From Parus major (Eukaryota; Chordata; Aves; Passeriformes; Paridae), in contig NC_031769.1 of NCBI RefSeq assembly GCF_001522545.3, forward strand, positions 130,399,875 through 130,463,874: 64,000 bases of DNA, read 5' to 3'. Position numbers and translations under genes: made by a program. Under the pieces are notes generated by a model. That model did not search any database. It saw only the letters and a list, made by a program, of their open reading frames with translations, and was not told the origin of the DNA. This document shows, piece by piece, positions 12,463-24,185 of the stretch. Positions within the stretch are counted from its first letter, which is position 1. The number at the start of each line of letters is the position of its first letter.

Positions 12463-15400
12463 TTTTCAGGAAAAAATTGACATGACTCTGATGGGGCTCT
12501 GTCATGCACAGCAAGTAAAAGGTGTAGGCAGAAAGTCTGTCCTTTAGGAAGTACCAAAATCTTGCCAGAACTTGACGTGAGGTGGGTGGGGAGGAAAGGG
12601 AGGTTTCCATGTTTTATGCTGGAACAACATACATATTCACAAGTGTCCATGTTCGTGGTCTTTATTGCTGTGCTCGGTTTAAACAGGAGCCAGTCCCACT
12701 TAGAAGGCAGCTGGGTACGGGATGGGCTGTGGGATGTTATTCATACTTCCATAACACTTGTGTGTAAAGATGTCAACCTGTGCTGAGATCCAGTTAGGCT
12801 AAAAACACAGCAAGCTGGAATCCCTTGGAGAAACAGAAAGATAGATGACCTGCCTGCAGATAAACAAGACAGTGGCAAAAATAGTACCTGGTCTCTGGAA
12901 TGAAAATCCTGGAATCAGCCTGATTTGTCCTGTGATTCCCACAGCTCGCAGACAGATGTGAATATGTTGTGTTGAATTGTAATCTGTTAGATCTAATTAA
13001 TTACAATATATTAAATAATTAAAATAAAGAAGATCAGGCACAATCAAATTTCAAAACAAAGAGATTTAGCAAGATTAGGCTGTTAACACTGTACAGATGA
13101 TACCATTAATCTTGGGGGAGTTCCAACATAAATGATACAGTATCTAGCCAGCTGGGGAATGGTAAACTGGTGGCAATACCAGGTTCCTAGTGTAAGGGAA
13201 CAAGTGTATTTTCCCATTCCATTTTGCAACCTTATTTTTAGACAAGAACAAAATACTGAACATATCAAGACATGTATATGTGTGCCCATATACCCTAGGT
13301 GTGATGGCTGTGAGTCATACAATTTGTGGACTTCAAGGAGACGGAGAGTTCACAGCTTGAAATGCTCTGTTAATTAAATATACTACTGTACTTCCCATTT
13401 AATTTTTTAAGACTTATTGTTATTTGTGGCCACTTTAGCACTGGGGAAGTTCAGTTTGACTGACAGCTCCGGGGGCAGGAGTTGTTCTTTGTCCATAGAA
13501 TAAGTACAGCCCTTCAGGAGATGAGAGGGGGCGTGGGGCCCCATGCTCATTCCTTTCTTGGCCTCTCCAGGATCTCATCATCACTGTTGTCAGCAATAAC
13601 ACATTTATGACACTCTGATGTTTGTGGAAAGAGCCCACTGTGTGATTCACATGAGGCCATGTTCCCCCCTGGAAACCCAGGTCTGGTGGAAGGTCCTGGA
13701 GCCTGGGCCATGCGGAGCTGCAAAATACCCCAAAGCTGTTTGCTGGAGGCTGAGCATGGGGAAGAACAATTTTAACAGCTGCTAATGTACAAGCAGGTGA
13801 ATGTGACCAAAAGCCTGGCCTGCAGTTCACAGGTAAAATGATTTTACCAGAAAAAGAAATTCTTTTTAAAGACCCAAAGAACAAAGACATTTGAGGCCTC
13901 CTCTGGGAAATAAGGATGAGCGATCGGAACTGCTGTTTTTCTTTGTATAATCAAATACTGTATTCCTGGAGGGATCTTTTTATTTTGTTCTTTGCTCTTT
14001 CTGGTTCCTCTCTACAAAGTACACAAGTTGCAGTACAGAAAATAGATAGTTAAAGAGAGATAATGCTGTACTGAGAGAATTTAATTAATAAGTCCTTGTG
14101 GGACTGAATGGGTAAGTATGGAAAAAATGGAGGAAGATGAGCAAAAAGAAATCCTATAAATGTGTGACTGTACTAAATATTTCATTGAAATAAAGAAAAA
14201 GATGCACCAAAACAAGTTTAGACTTCTTGAAAAACCTAAAAAATAATATTAGGCAATGTATTTTCTTTTCTCTTTTGATTTTGCTTTAGACAAACTTAGT
14301 ACAGTGGCGCTTTCAAGGAGGAGACTTTAGTAGTAGACATCTGAAGACCTCAGAAGGGACTGGGGAAACAGGAAAGAGGGAAAAACTCCCTCTTTTTTTC
14401 TTAACCACCACCTTCCACAGTTGTTCAAGCGACACCCATGAAGTCCTGCATGGGTGGATGCCAGGTGCACCAAGACACAAATACTGGGCCACCCATTGCC
14501 CTGCAGCACGCAGCAGGCAGGCAACAGAAATGCTGTTTAATCTCAGGCTAACCCGTGAATGAAAGATTTGTCATACTGATCTTGACCTCTCTTCTGCCCT
14601 GTCAGCTGTTAGCACCCAGTGCCCTTGGGCTGGCTGAATTTGCTCCTGCTGGTGGCCTTTATATAGTTCACTGTCCTGGTGCTTGTGTTGAAACTGGGCT
14701 TTTAGGTTTTTCACTAGATCTTGGAACTGCAAATTAAAATCACATATCTCTGCTTTTACTAGAAGCTTTGCTGAGGTCCAGAAGTTGCTGGAAGACTGAT
14801 ATTCTTCACCATTTACTGGCTGTGAATTATGTAGCTACCCATATTTTTAATTTCCTTTCATTTATTTGTGTGTGCAGGACCTCTGTCATGACCAGCAGGA
14901 AATTCTCCCCTGGGTACAGAGAGGCAATTCAGCGTCTGTGCCAACCCTGGCTTGTAAAAGCCTGGCAGCTCTTGACAAACAAAGCCTAGAAATGTTGCTA
15001 TTAAAAGCATTTATTGAATAAATCTATATGTGACAAAATGATAGCTGCAAAAAGCAGTAGAATTGTTTTTTAATGGATAAATCTTATTTGAAAGGTAAAG
15101 CTGAGCTGGGAAAGCTCAGAGAACAGTCACCTGAGGATAGAGCTTTGAGCAACGTGGGAAAAATTAGAACCAATATGAACAATATAGAGGATAATAGATT
15201 TGAGAACATCTGCTTTGAGTGAAAGCTTTTATGTAAAGAAAAGAGAGGATAAGCCTGGATTTAACTTTGGTATTTGAACGTTCTGACAAATAGAGATAGC
15301 AGAACAAGCCCTGGTTCCTTTAGCAGGCCTGCAGCAGCCAGAACAGCAGGAGCTGGTTGCCCTGCACAGGTCCAGCAGCTGCAGAGGGGTGCAGCGGGCA

Positions 15401-16928
15401 GGGCTCTGCCCCCCAGCCAGGGCACAGCAGAGCTCCCAGGCCCAGCACTGCTCTGCACCTCGGCCACATATGGCCCCAGCCAGGCTGTGACAGCCTGGGT
15501 GCTGAGGGAGGCACGGTGCTGACACCTCCCTACAGGGCAGAGAAAGGAGCAGGGGAACAATGATTGTGTAAAGGCTCTTCAAACAGCTGAAGAGCAGCTC
15601 TGCTGGAAATCCAAAATCACCATGGGACATGATCCTGGTTTTACGTCTCTTTGCTTAAAGTGTCTTTGCTTTGGCCTTTCCTGGATGATCAGAACTTGGT
15701 CTAGACAAGAAGCAGAAAAAAAAGGTCATGTTTAAAAAGTGACACTGGGACAGTATTTGGCCATAAATTTCTCCCCCTCCTTCCCCCCAACAACACTTGC
15801 TATCTGAATTGTTGCTTAGATACTGAATAGAATTAGTCCTGATGGGCTTTGGGTGGGTGATCGAATATTTCCTGTTCAGGGATGGGAAACTTTATTAGAA
15901 CTGGCAGTGGCAGATGTGGTAACCTAGAAGTGCAAAATATCCTTCCTGGGAATAAGGAGTCTCCAGCAAGGACAGACAGCTCCTGTGACTGCTGCTGACA
16001 TTCATGAATGCAGCATGAGAGTACTCAAACTAACACAGGAATTTCTTGGCACACATAATAGCCACATTAGGAAAATGTTTTATATCATTTGAGAGATGGT
16101 CTAGCTTGTCCAGCCTCTTCAAAGAGATTATTGGAGAAACTATGAAAACACTGTATCAGGATTATAAAGGTTTATTGGGAGCTAGATAGAAATGAAAGAG
16201 AGGACTGAAAAATGTTATGGAAGAATAAAAACAAATAGCATCTGAAAGTACAGCATCAGAACTGAATCTGCTGAGGACTCCTGGATGAATGTCACATGCA
16301 AACTTGTATTTAGAGAAGATACTTGAGGAGCAATGATTTCAATCTAACAAGGAACAGATTTTTCAAAGTCAAACATAGGGAAACAGTAAGAAGCACCTAC
16401 TATGTTTGGAATATTACACATACAGGTGCAAGTGACCAATTTAGAAATGAGTCTGACATTTCTGCTCACAATCTAGGAGCAAGTGAATGTTTGTGTGCAC
16501 TATTGCTGTAAATCAGTCTTATCACCTATGAATATCTTGCTTTTGGAAATGTCAATATTTTCTGTGAAAAAAACCAAAAACTCCTCTCTTCAGTTTCTCT
16601 TCAGTTTCTTCCCAAAATAGGATGCCTAATGTTGGTAAAATTATTTCAAAATTCGTCTCACTGGCTTTTCTACAACAGCCGTTTCCCCATGTACTGCTTC
16701 CCAAAGCAGTAGTGGTAGAGCTGTGACAGGTCATCAAAGAACATAATGGGCTCAGTGCTTGCAAACCATTTTTAATTAGAAAACATCTAATAGTGATTAC
16801 TCCATTATATTCACTATTACTGATCTAATAGTGAAACTCCCCCCAACCCAATTTCCAAAATTTGGGCTACTTAAACCTTCAAAAGTGTCTAGAATCTTTA
16901 ATTTCTACTATCTACTATACTTCACTCT
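12463..16928. other. Non-coding stretch, no gene seen
   Basis: It includes a very AT-rich segment at about 12975-13030, built from repeated taatta/attaaa motifs, and a GC-richer patch at about 15310-15560 with overlapping chance frames on both strands. No gene, RNA or transposon was recognised. Confidence 0.5.
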
Positions 16929-16945
16929 AAAAAAAAAAAAAAAAA
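16929..16945. repeat. Poly-A run of 17
   Basis: Seventeen consecutive A bases follow ttcactct. There is no recognisable retroposed sequence directly upstream, so I do not call a SINE or processed pseudogene. Confidence 0.95.
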
Positions 16946-17284
16946 GAAGATGGATAAAAGAAATAAACTCAGATCAACACCTTATACAGGGGAGAATAGC
17001 TAGGAAATGGAGAACAGAAACACACTGTATTTGATTCACAGGTAACATCCCCTTTGCATTAAAAGTGAGCCAGGGTACCACTGCTGCATTGCATTCCTCA
17101 GCTAGTTCCCTCCTTTGCCTGCTGGTTTGATTGTTCTGGGGATGAACATGGGATGCTCTGCTCCTTGCCAGCCCCAGCCACCCCATGATGGTTTGTGTCT
17201 TGGGAAGGGAGGCCTTGATTCTAGATATTTTGCAAAGTGCCTGCTGTATGGGACCCTATCACTGGGAAGAGTAAGATGGCTCTG

Positions 17285-17370
17285 AGAATAGAATAGAATA
17301 GAATAGAATAGAATAGAATAGAATAGAATAGAATAGAATAGAATAGAATAGAATAGAATAGAACAGAACG
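17285..17370. repeat. (GAATA)n pentanucleotide microsatellite
   Basis: About 15 near-perfect GAATA units run to about 17360 and are followed by the degenerate units gaaca, gaacg and aaaca. On the minus strand this reads (TATTC)n and lies exactly where the ATTCTATG-type tail of the adjacent minus-strand CR1 3' end would be. The array probably arose by expansion of that tail. Confidence 0.95.
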
Positions 17371-17460
17371 AAACAGTTCTGTTGGAAGTGACCTACAGAG
17401 ATCATCTAGTCCAAGCAGATATTAGATATTAGCAAAGCCTTCTGCAGGGGCTAGACAGCG
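17371..17460 (-). mobile_element. CR1 LINE 3'-end fragment, minus strand
   Basis: Next to the GAATA array, the sequence gttggaagtgacctac followed by gatcatctagtccaa is the reverse complement of the conserved CR1 3' terminus, in which the element describes a ...GGACTAGATGATC... then ...CCAAC... block before its tail. The match fades after about 17440. This is a short, 5'-truncated copy with no coding capacity. Confidence 0.8.
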
Positions 17461-17623
17461 TTTTGTCACCAAGTGCAGACATGCTGCAGATGCAGACCCC
17501 CAGCTCCCCAGGGAAATGTACACTGCCACATGCCCCCCACACGGACGGATGCTGGGCACAAACAGCACAGGCACAGGACTTCAGACAGCAGCACAAGACA
17601 TCAGCCCCAGGAAATAAGGCTCA

Positions 17624-17790
17624 GAGAATCACAGAATCACAGAATAAGCTGAGTTGGAAGGAACCTACAAGGATCATCGAGTCCATCTCCTGGCCCTGCA
17701 CAGCACATCCCCAAGAGTCACACCACGTGCTTGAGAGCGTTGTCCAAACAGTTTCTGAATTCTGCCAGGCTTGGTGCTTGGTGCTCATGG
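17624..17790 (-). mobile_element. CR1 LINE 3'-end fragment, minus strand (second copy)
   Basis: The sequence starts with agaatcacagaatcacagaat, the reverse complement of the repeated ATTCTGTG tail. It continues with gttggaaggaacctac, aaggatcatcgagtcc and tctcctggccctgca, then gagcgttgtccaaaca and caggcttggtgct, all characteristic of avian CR1 3' regions. Homology seems to end near 17790. It lies less than 200 bases from the first CR1 3' end and in the same orientation. The different diagnostic bases in the two copies suggest different CR1 subfamilies and so separate insertions. Confidence 0.88.
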
Positions 17791-19097
17791 CTGCAGCAGC
17801 CAGCACAGGAGCACAGGGACAGGGCAGTGTTTGCTGCTGAGGGTAAAGGCAGGGCCCCATCCTGCAACAGCATTTCTGTCTTCACCCTTCCTATCTCTGC
17901 AGTAGGGGTGGCAGTAGCAAGCCTGGTTTTCTGTCACAGTGCTGCCCTTCCTTCCCCTTTCCTGTGGCAGAGCAACTCAGCCCTGGGCCCTTGTTCTCAG
18001 GATAGCAATTCTTAGTGCCACCAGCTTTTCTGAGGAGCCTTTGGTTGATTCTGCCTTGAATTCCCCATAGCAGAGTGCTGCAGTTAAAGCTGGGGACTCA
18101 CAGCAGCCCCTGCTCCTAAGGCAGCCCACAGGAAAGGTATGAATGTGTCCCTCCCAGGAGTTCTTAAGGAAAAGCCAAATGCTCAAGTTATATTAGGATT
18201 CAGAGCTTGCAATCGGGTTTTGCACCAGCAGAATAACCTCGTGGCTAAGGCAAGGTCAGTGAAACTGGAGAGCTCAGCCCATCTCAGCCTACAGGGATTT
18301 GAATGCACACATCCATTGGGAATACCATAACCACCAAACTGTGCTGCTGCCCATCTAGCAAAACCAGACCTTTTCACCACAGGACTCACTAAGGAGCTGC
18401 TGCCTCATCCTCCAGCCCTCCACTGCCTCTTTCTGAGGGAATTTAGGCAATCTGCTCTGGCCTTGAACCTGTACTATGAACTAGCAAAAGCACTGGACTC
18501 AGATGCCTTTGAAATCACTTTGCTCTATTTCTTCCAACAATTCCCATTTATATACTGTGACATTTAAGTGTCCCAGACCCTTGAAGCAGAACGACTGGGC
18601 AATTATAACCTGCATTTGTTGTTCAGCTTGCGCCCCCCTCCCGTGAGCTGAACCGTGAAAACAGAGCTCATTCCAGCTCTGCTCCTGTGAGCAGGCAGCA
18701 CCATTTATAAACCTCCAGGATGGCCCTTTATGGCCCGTCCACAGTGATGGATGCACAACTCCTGCAGGTGCACAAAGCTTGATGTTCAGGCAGTCTGATC
18801 TCCAGATTCTTCCTTACACAAGGCCTAAAAATCTTCTCAATAGAAAAGGACTACTCTGAATTTCGCGTCCAAAAATCCCGTTTGTTTCTCTGTTTGCAGT
18901 CTCTCTTATTTCTTGGCCTATTCACAATGGAAAGTGCTGAATAAAGATTATTTATTATCAATCTTCCTGGGAATGGAGTTTTTAAATAAAAATAATTTAA
19001 AATAATCCTTTGTATTTCTTTAACACTTGGGACCTGGCTTCCTAGCTCTTGGCCAATGTTGACAATTCAGCCTTGTGATGTCTCTTCAGGAAGGTCA
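17791..19097. other. Non-coding stretch, no gene seen
   Basis: Unique sequence of medium GC. The first part could hold further diverged CR1 sequence that I cannot recognise by eye. No protein-like frame was supported. Confidence 0.45.
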
Positions 19098-19160
19098 CTG
19101 CTGTTATCCATGGATTACAAGTGGGAAACTGAGGCACAAAGGTCTTCAATGGTCACTGGC
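19098..19160. mobile_element. Possible ancient MIR/CORE-SINE remnant
   Basis: The segment gtgggaaactgaggcaca, preceded by a ttatcc...attacaa context and followed by aaggtcttcaatggtcac, matches the known layout of the MIR core (pyrimidine block, ACAGATGRGGAAACTGAGGC, then a ...GGTCAC... block). Only about 60 bases can be matched, with clear divergence. Avian genomes retain a small number of such old SINE fossils. The strand given by family convention cannot be fixed from this fragment alone. Confidence 0.45.
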
Positions 19161-20237
19161 ATCCCTGCCTGCTGTACAAAGTGGATTTTAATGCAAAGCA
19201 TTCCAGCATCAGGTCTGTGCCAGCCCTCTCATAACAGAGCCAGCAGGGAAAGATGAGTATGAAGAATTCCACCATCCCAACAGTAGAACAACTTGCCAGC
19301 TCTTGCCTGGATATGGGGAGCTCTAAACAGGACTGATGGGTCACAGGGTCTGGGGCCTGCTTCACCTTCCATCACCACTGCTCTGGGAGAGTGACTCACA
19401 CTGGGCGCTCAGGGAGGACAGATGACACAAACAACCACTGCAGAATCGCCTGGTGTTTTCTGTCAAGAGTCCTTGATGAGAATCAGAAGGTACACTTCTA
19501 ACACAGCCAATTCCTTTCCAACCACAAAGACATCCTTCCTTCCCCATGTGTATCTGTCACTTGTTTCGATAGCTGCCGTATTTTTCTAACATGAAATAAA
19601 CACACATAATATGATTTTCCCCCATATTTCTCAAGTTTATCTGATGCAAACATATTTAGGAACTGGATAACAGAACAGAATGCCGGCCTTCAAACCATAA
19701 CTTTTAAAGTTGGGTGAAAATTAAAGCAAAAATAGGTATTAAATTTGAGAGAGGCTAAAAAAGTTCTGTTGGAACTTGGAGGAATTTCAAATGTTATTTT
19801 TAACCAGACATTTAGCTCTTATGGGAAACAAAACTTAGAAGGACAGATATAATTAGGTCAGATATTGAGAAACTTATTATGCTTTGCTACAGATGATCCC
19901 AGGAGAATGCAACTTAAGCCCTTTTTTTGTATTAAGATTCAATCATGGTTCTTCACTTTTTAGTGTAAAATAAAGTAGGATAGAAATACGCTTTGTATTA
20001 CTAACTGCTTCAGCATGTGAAACAATGGATGTTTGACAAGAAATCTGAGGACAGAAGGCAAGATTTTTATTTTGCTTTGTACCAAAATACATAACATTAT
20101 GCTAGCATCTGTGCCTGCTTTTGTTCACTGTGTAGATACAATTGAATTACTGGTGGATCCTGGGAATATCTGATGTTTGGTATCTCCCAAGCACCACTGT
20201 GCAAATATTAACTGCACCTTGCAGCGTGATTGCAATG

Positions 20238-20310
20238 CAGACATTATTCCTATTAAAAGTGGGGAAACTGAGGCAAAGAGCCCCATTTGTTTGATCAGCA
20301 CTGAGCCTGT
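20238..20310. mobile_element. Possible ancient MIR/CORE-SINE remnant (second copy)
   Basis: The run attattcctatt...aaagtggggaaactgaggc, followed by aaagag, again follows the order of the MIR core. The conserved GGAAACTGAGGC block is exact and the upstream ATTATTCCTATT block matches the usual tetranucleotide-like stretch. Downstream similarity is weak. It lies about 1.1 kb from the first remnant and in the same orientation. Confidence 0.5.
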
Positions 20311-22344
20311 TCCACTGCTGCAGTCAGGACTACAGAACTTCTGCCTTCTGCTCCCACTGTTTCTGCAGAGATCCACCTTGACACGAGAAGTAGGTGCTTC
20401 ATGCAAAACCAGGGGAGAAAAGCCTTTATTAAAAGAAGAAAGGAGCCAGTAGGTGGCTGATAGTGCTGTTAACACATGGATCTGTCATTACTCACAGCAT
20501 TTATCATGTCTGTTGCTGTGAAGCACACTGTTCTTCTTTAAAGTAGGTGTCTAATTTGAGGGATACTGGTTTTCCTAGTTTCCCTAGCAGCTGCAGTGAT
20601 CTGGGGAGGGAGACGTGGTGAGTTGCCTGCAGTGAGATATTGCACATCATTTGTTGTAAAGTCTGCTCAGAGAGAGGTGAAAGTGGACTGGAGTCATGCT
20701 AGGCAGGTCCTGGATACCAGGTTTTCCCAGCACAGCCCCACTGGCTCAGGAGTAGAAAGAAACCAATATTGTCACTAACAAAGATTTTCTGGCACCTCTC
20801 CTGGAACTCAAAGCCAAATCAGACACAACACATAAAGGTGAAAAAAGTTAGATAGCTTGAATTTTTCAAGGAGATGGTTTAACTCTGTCAGCAGCAACAG
20901 GTCTCCATTGCTAATGTAAAATGGTTCTCCATCCTACAGGGAAGTTGTGTTTATAGTTATTAGCAAAACTTTTGTAGTGTAGGATCAAAAATGCAAATAT
21001 CTGCAGTGACTGGAGTATGTGGATTTGAAGTTTGGGTTCAAGCCGTCATTGCATATGAAAGAAATACAAACAATCTCTTGTTTCTAGACCATGTCCAGGC
21101 CAGAAGTGGTTGTAAATCTGAACAATGGATTTATCTTGAATCCTTCTTGAATCTGAAGGAAAGAGCAGCCAGATGCAGTGGCAGGACCATCTAGAGCTAA
21201 CTAAGCACACTCAAGACAAGCTGATTCAACTGGTGTTTACCTGGAGTAAGACTCTGTGCCTAACATGGCATTGGAGAAACATAAAAGAAGCCAGGAAACA
21301 GAGGGTATTTAAACAGGAAACATCAACATTTCTTATATCTTTGACAAGTATAGGTGAAAGGCAACCATATAAATTCCTATAGTAAGTAAAAATCTCATTC
21401 TTGATCAAGACAAAGTGGTGGAATGTAACTGATTCCAGTGCTGCATATATTTGTAGCAACACAAAAGTGTCATCCATCCCACTGTTCCCAATATTCAGGA
21501 GTTTACTTGCTATCTATACTTGTAAATGGTAGCAGTTGTAGTCAAAGTTTCCCTGTCTGCCACAGGAGGTATTAAGGTGGATGAGGTGTTCAGAATTATT
21601 GCTAATGACTATAAGGTAGTGATATTGCTCTTCACCTTCAAGGTAATCAGTGGTGCCAAGCTATGACAGTAATTTCCTGTAACAAACAATGCACTTTTAC
21701 TTTCTATTGTGAACTGTACTCTTATTGATGCAATAAACTGTGACTGTTTCTTCAGGCTGTGGAAGACTTCCAGTAACTCATAAAAGCCTCAATCATGTAA
21801 TTCTGTTGGGTGCTGCTTCCTCCCAGAGCCTTGCTGGCTGATCTTGCAATAGGGCCATACCAAAAGAGATTGTGTACAGCAAATTTGGTCATTTCCAAGC
21901 AGAGCTTGGTTGTTGCCTCTCAAACATGCCACTTCCTATGCGCAGTTAGAGAACCCCAAGGTTCTGCCCCAAGGACTCAAATCAGCTGAGCTGTAACTCA
22001 AAGTCCAGAAGTAACCATTCCTAGATAAGGAAGTATCTTGGATAACCTGTTTGGCATAACACTTCTTGGTAGTGCCCAGACAACAAATTGACTTAAATTA
22101 AAGCTAATTAAGATTTATATTATCTGAGAATGCACATGCTTTCCTGTACTCTGCAGCCACACTTCTACAACAGTACTTTCTTACCCACTGCTTCTTTGTG
22201 TTTCTGATCTGAGTCATCTGTCAAGTCTATCTCAAGCCTTGTCAAGCCTTGTAAAGTTCTGCCAAGAGAGTAAATTTCCTTACACAGGGTACATTGGATA
22301 AAAGAAGCTTGGTTGGTTTTATTTTGTTTTCTTTTCAGAGTTTC
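20311..22344. other. Non-coding stretch, no gene seen
   Basis: AT-leaning unique sequence with a local 11-base direct repeat (caagccttgtc/caagccttgta) at about 22233-22255. No gene or transposon was recognised. Confidence 0.5.
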
Positions 22345-22359
22345 TTTTTTTTTTTTTTT
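22345..22359. repeat. Poly-T run of 15 in a pyrimidine-rich tract
   Basis: Fifteen consecutive T bases sit at the end of a T-rich stretch beginning near 22315. No retroposed body was recognised beside it. Confidence 0.93.
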
Positions 22360-23998
22360 CTGAAGGAGATGGTTTAACTTTTCTCAATCCAAAAACCTAT
22401 CCAAACAAAGTTATGTTTTTGCTTCTGTACCAAGAGTGTAATTTTTCCCAGGATACAAATATCATGTGGATGCATAATGCTGCATTCTAACAACTGGTGT
22501 AGCAGTGACAGCTCTCTCCTGACACAATGTCCAAGCTCTGAATTTGACATCTGAGTGTTCCCTGCTGTAGGCAATAGTGCCTGCACCTCTAGAGTAGTGG
22601 CAAGTGGGCAGACAATGCAGAAAGCAAAATCTATTTCAGGTTTTTACTATGCTCAGCTAAAATATATTATTGGGCCAACATGGAACTTCATTCTCAAGGT
22701 TTGAGAGGTGAAATTGGATTCCTTTTAATCCTTGAAACATCATGTTTCACTGTTAGTGAACTGTTAGTATTCAAGGCAACCAGTAGAATGGCTACTTGCC
22801 TTTTCTATTTTTCAGAGGAAAGCAAAACCAAATTTTTTCCTGGTTTGATACCAGAGAGACACTGTCTACTTGAAATAGAGCCAGTTTGTGAAAATGAGTT
22901 AAAAGTCATCTCCTTGCCAATTTTTGTGGGTGTTCATCCTGCCTGGTTAGCAAGAAAAATCCTGCAGGGAATCTCATGAATGTCAGTGCAAGCAGGTAAT
23001 GAAGAGCTAAGCCTCTGCTACATTTCTTTCTTCCTTCCTTTGAGGAGGAGGAGGAGAGGGGAAGGCAGATGGTACATCTTCTCTGGAGCACTGTGCGTAT
23101 GTCTTTTTTTTGAAGCTTTACCTCTATAGAATTGATGTGTTTGACTAAAGAATTATATCTTTGCTGCAGAAAACAGGAGCAAGACATCAGCATGTTCCCT
23201 GACTGCATTTCTCTGAGCTGGAGAAAAAGTACTATAGAGAGCAGGGAGGGGAGAGGGCAGGAGCTTCTCACTGCAGAGCAGTTAGAGCTGGAGGAGAAAA
23301 TATCTGTGACTACTGCCAATGTGCCAAGAGAAAGGTGTTGGAGAGTGTTATTCAAATTTACCAAATTGATGTGATTTATTGAGCTTTTCTTTCATCCCCC
23401 TCCAAAAATGTTATGTCTGTTCAAATACATTTTTTACTTTATTGCTCACAGTTGGAGTTGTTTCACACAATGAGGCCCAGGTAATGTAATGCAGTTTCCC
23501 CAGATTTCTCCATGGAAGCTCAAAAAAATGCTTAAGTGTTCTTATTTTTTTGGATAGACCCTCTAAAAATTGAACCTAACCCCTGTTCTAGTAGGCAGTT
23601 TGTGGCAGAACAGTAGGAAAACCTATTTCAATTTGGACTTTATAGGTATATTAAAATACATGTTTTTATTCCAGGTAAAGACATAGCCTAGGGCTTCTTG
23701 GGGGAAAAAATCACAAGAAGTCTTTAAGCCATTGTTACATTAAATTTTGTTCATTAGTCTCTGATCACATTCTAGGGAAGAAAAAAAAGTGCATATTTAT
23801 AAATCCAGGGGAAATATTTCCTAAATTTGGGGGGCATAAAGTGCTTCTGCTTCAACCAGCAGGGAAGTTTGGAGTTTTCCACATTCAGGGTAGGAGAGTA
23901 TGTTAAAAACATATTTTATTTTATTTTATGCTGAACACACTGAATGGTGTTCATTTCAGCAGTCAACCTTCTGAAAACATTTTATTCCAAGACACTAC
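22360..23998. other. Non-coding stretch, no gene seen
   Basis: It holds a short (GAG)n tract at about 23041-23057 and T- or A-rich runs. Open frames are short and not protein-like. Confidence 0.5.
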
Positions 23999-24185
23999 CA
24001 TAGAATCACAGAATGGTTTGGGTTGGAAGGGACCTTAAAGATCATCTGGTTCCAACCCCCTGCCATGGGCAGGGACACCTTCCACTTGACCAGGCTGCCC
24101 CATCCAGCCTGGCTTGAACGCTTCCAGGAATGGGACAGCCACAGCTTTTCTGACCAAGTTGTGCCAGTGCCTCACCACCCTCAAG
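23999..24185 (-). mobile_element. CR1 LINE 3'-end fragment, minus strand
   Basis: It begins with tagaatcacagaatggttt, the reverse complement of the CR1 tail. It continues with gggttggaagggacctta, aagatcatctggttccaa, ccccctgccatgggcagg and gacaccttccact, and ends near gtgcctcaccaccctc. This order is the standard reverse-complement reading of an avian CR1 3' end. The junction after 24185 is not sharp. The copy is about 190 bases long and non-coding. Confidence 0.95.

Noticed and set aside
12243..12650. Minus-strand 135-codon frame with poly-Ala
   Set aside because: The alanine (or leucine) run is only the CAG/GCA repeat, and the flanks lack protein character or splice sites.
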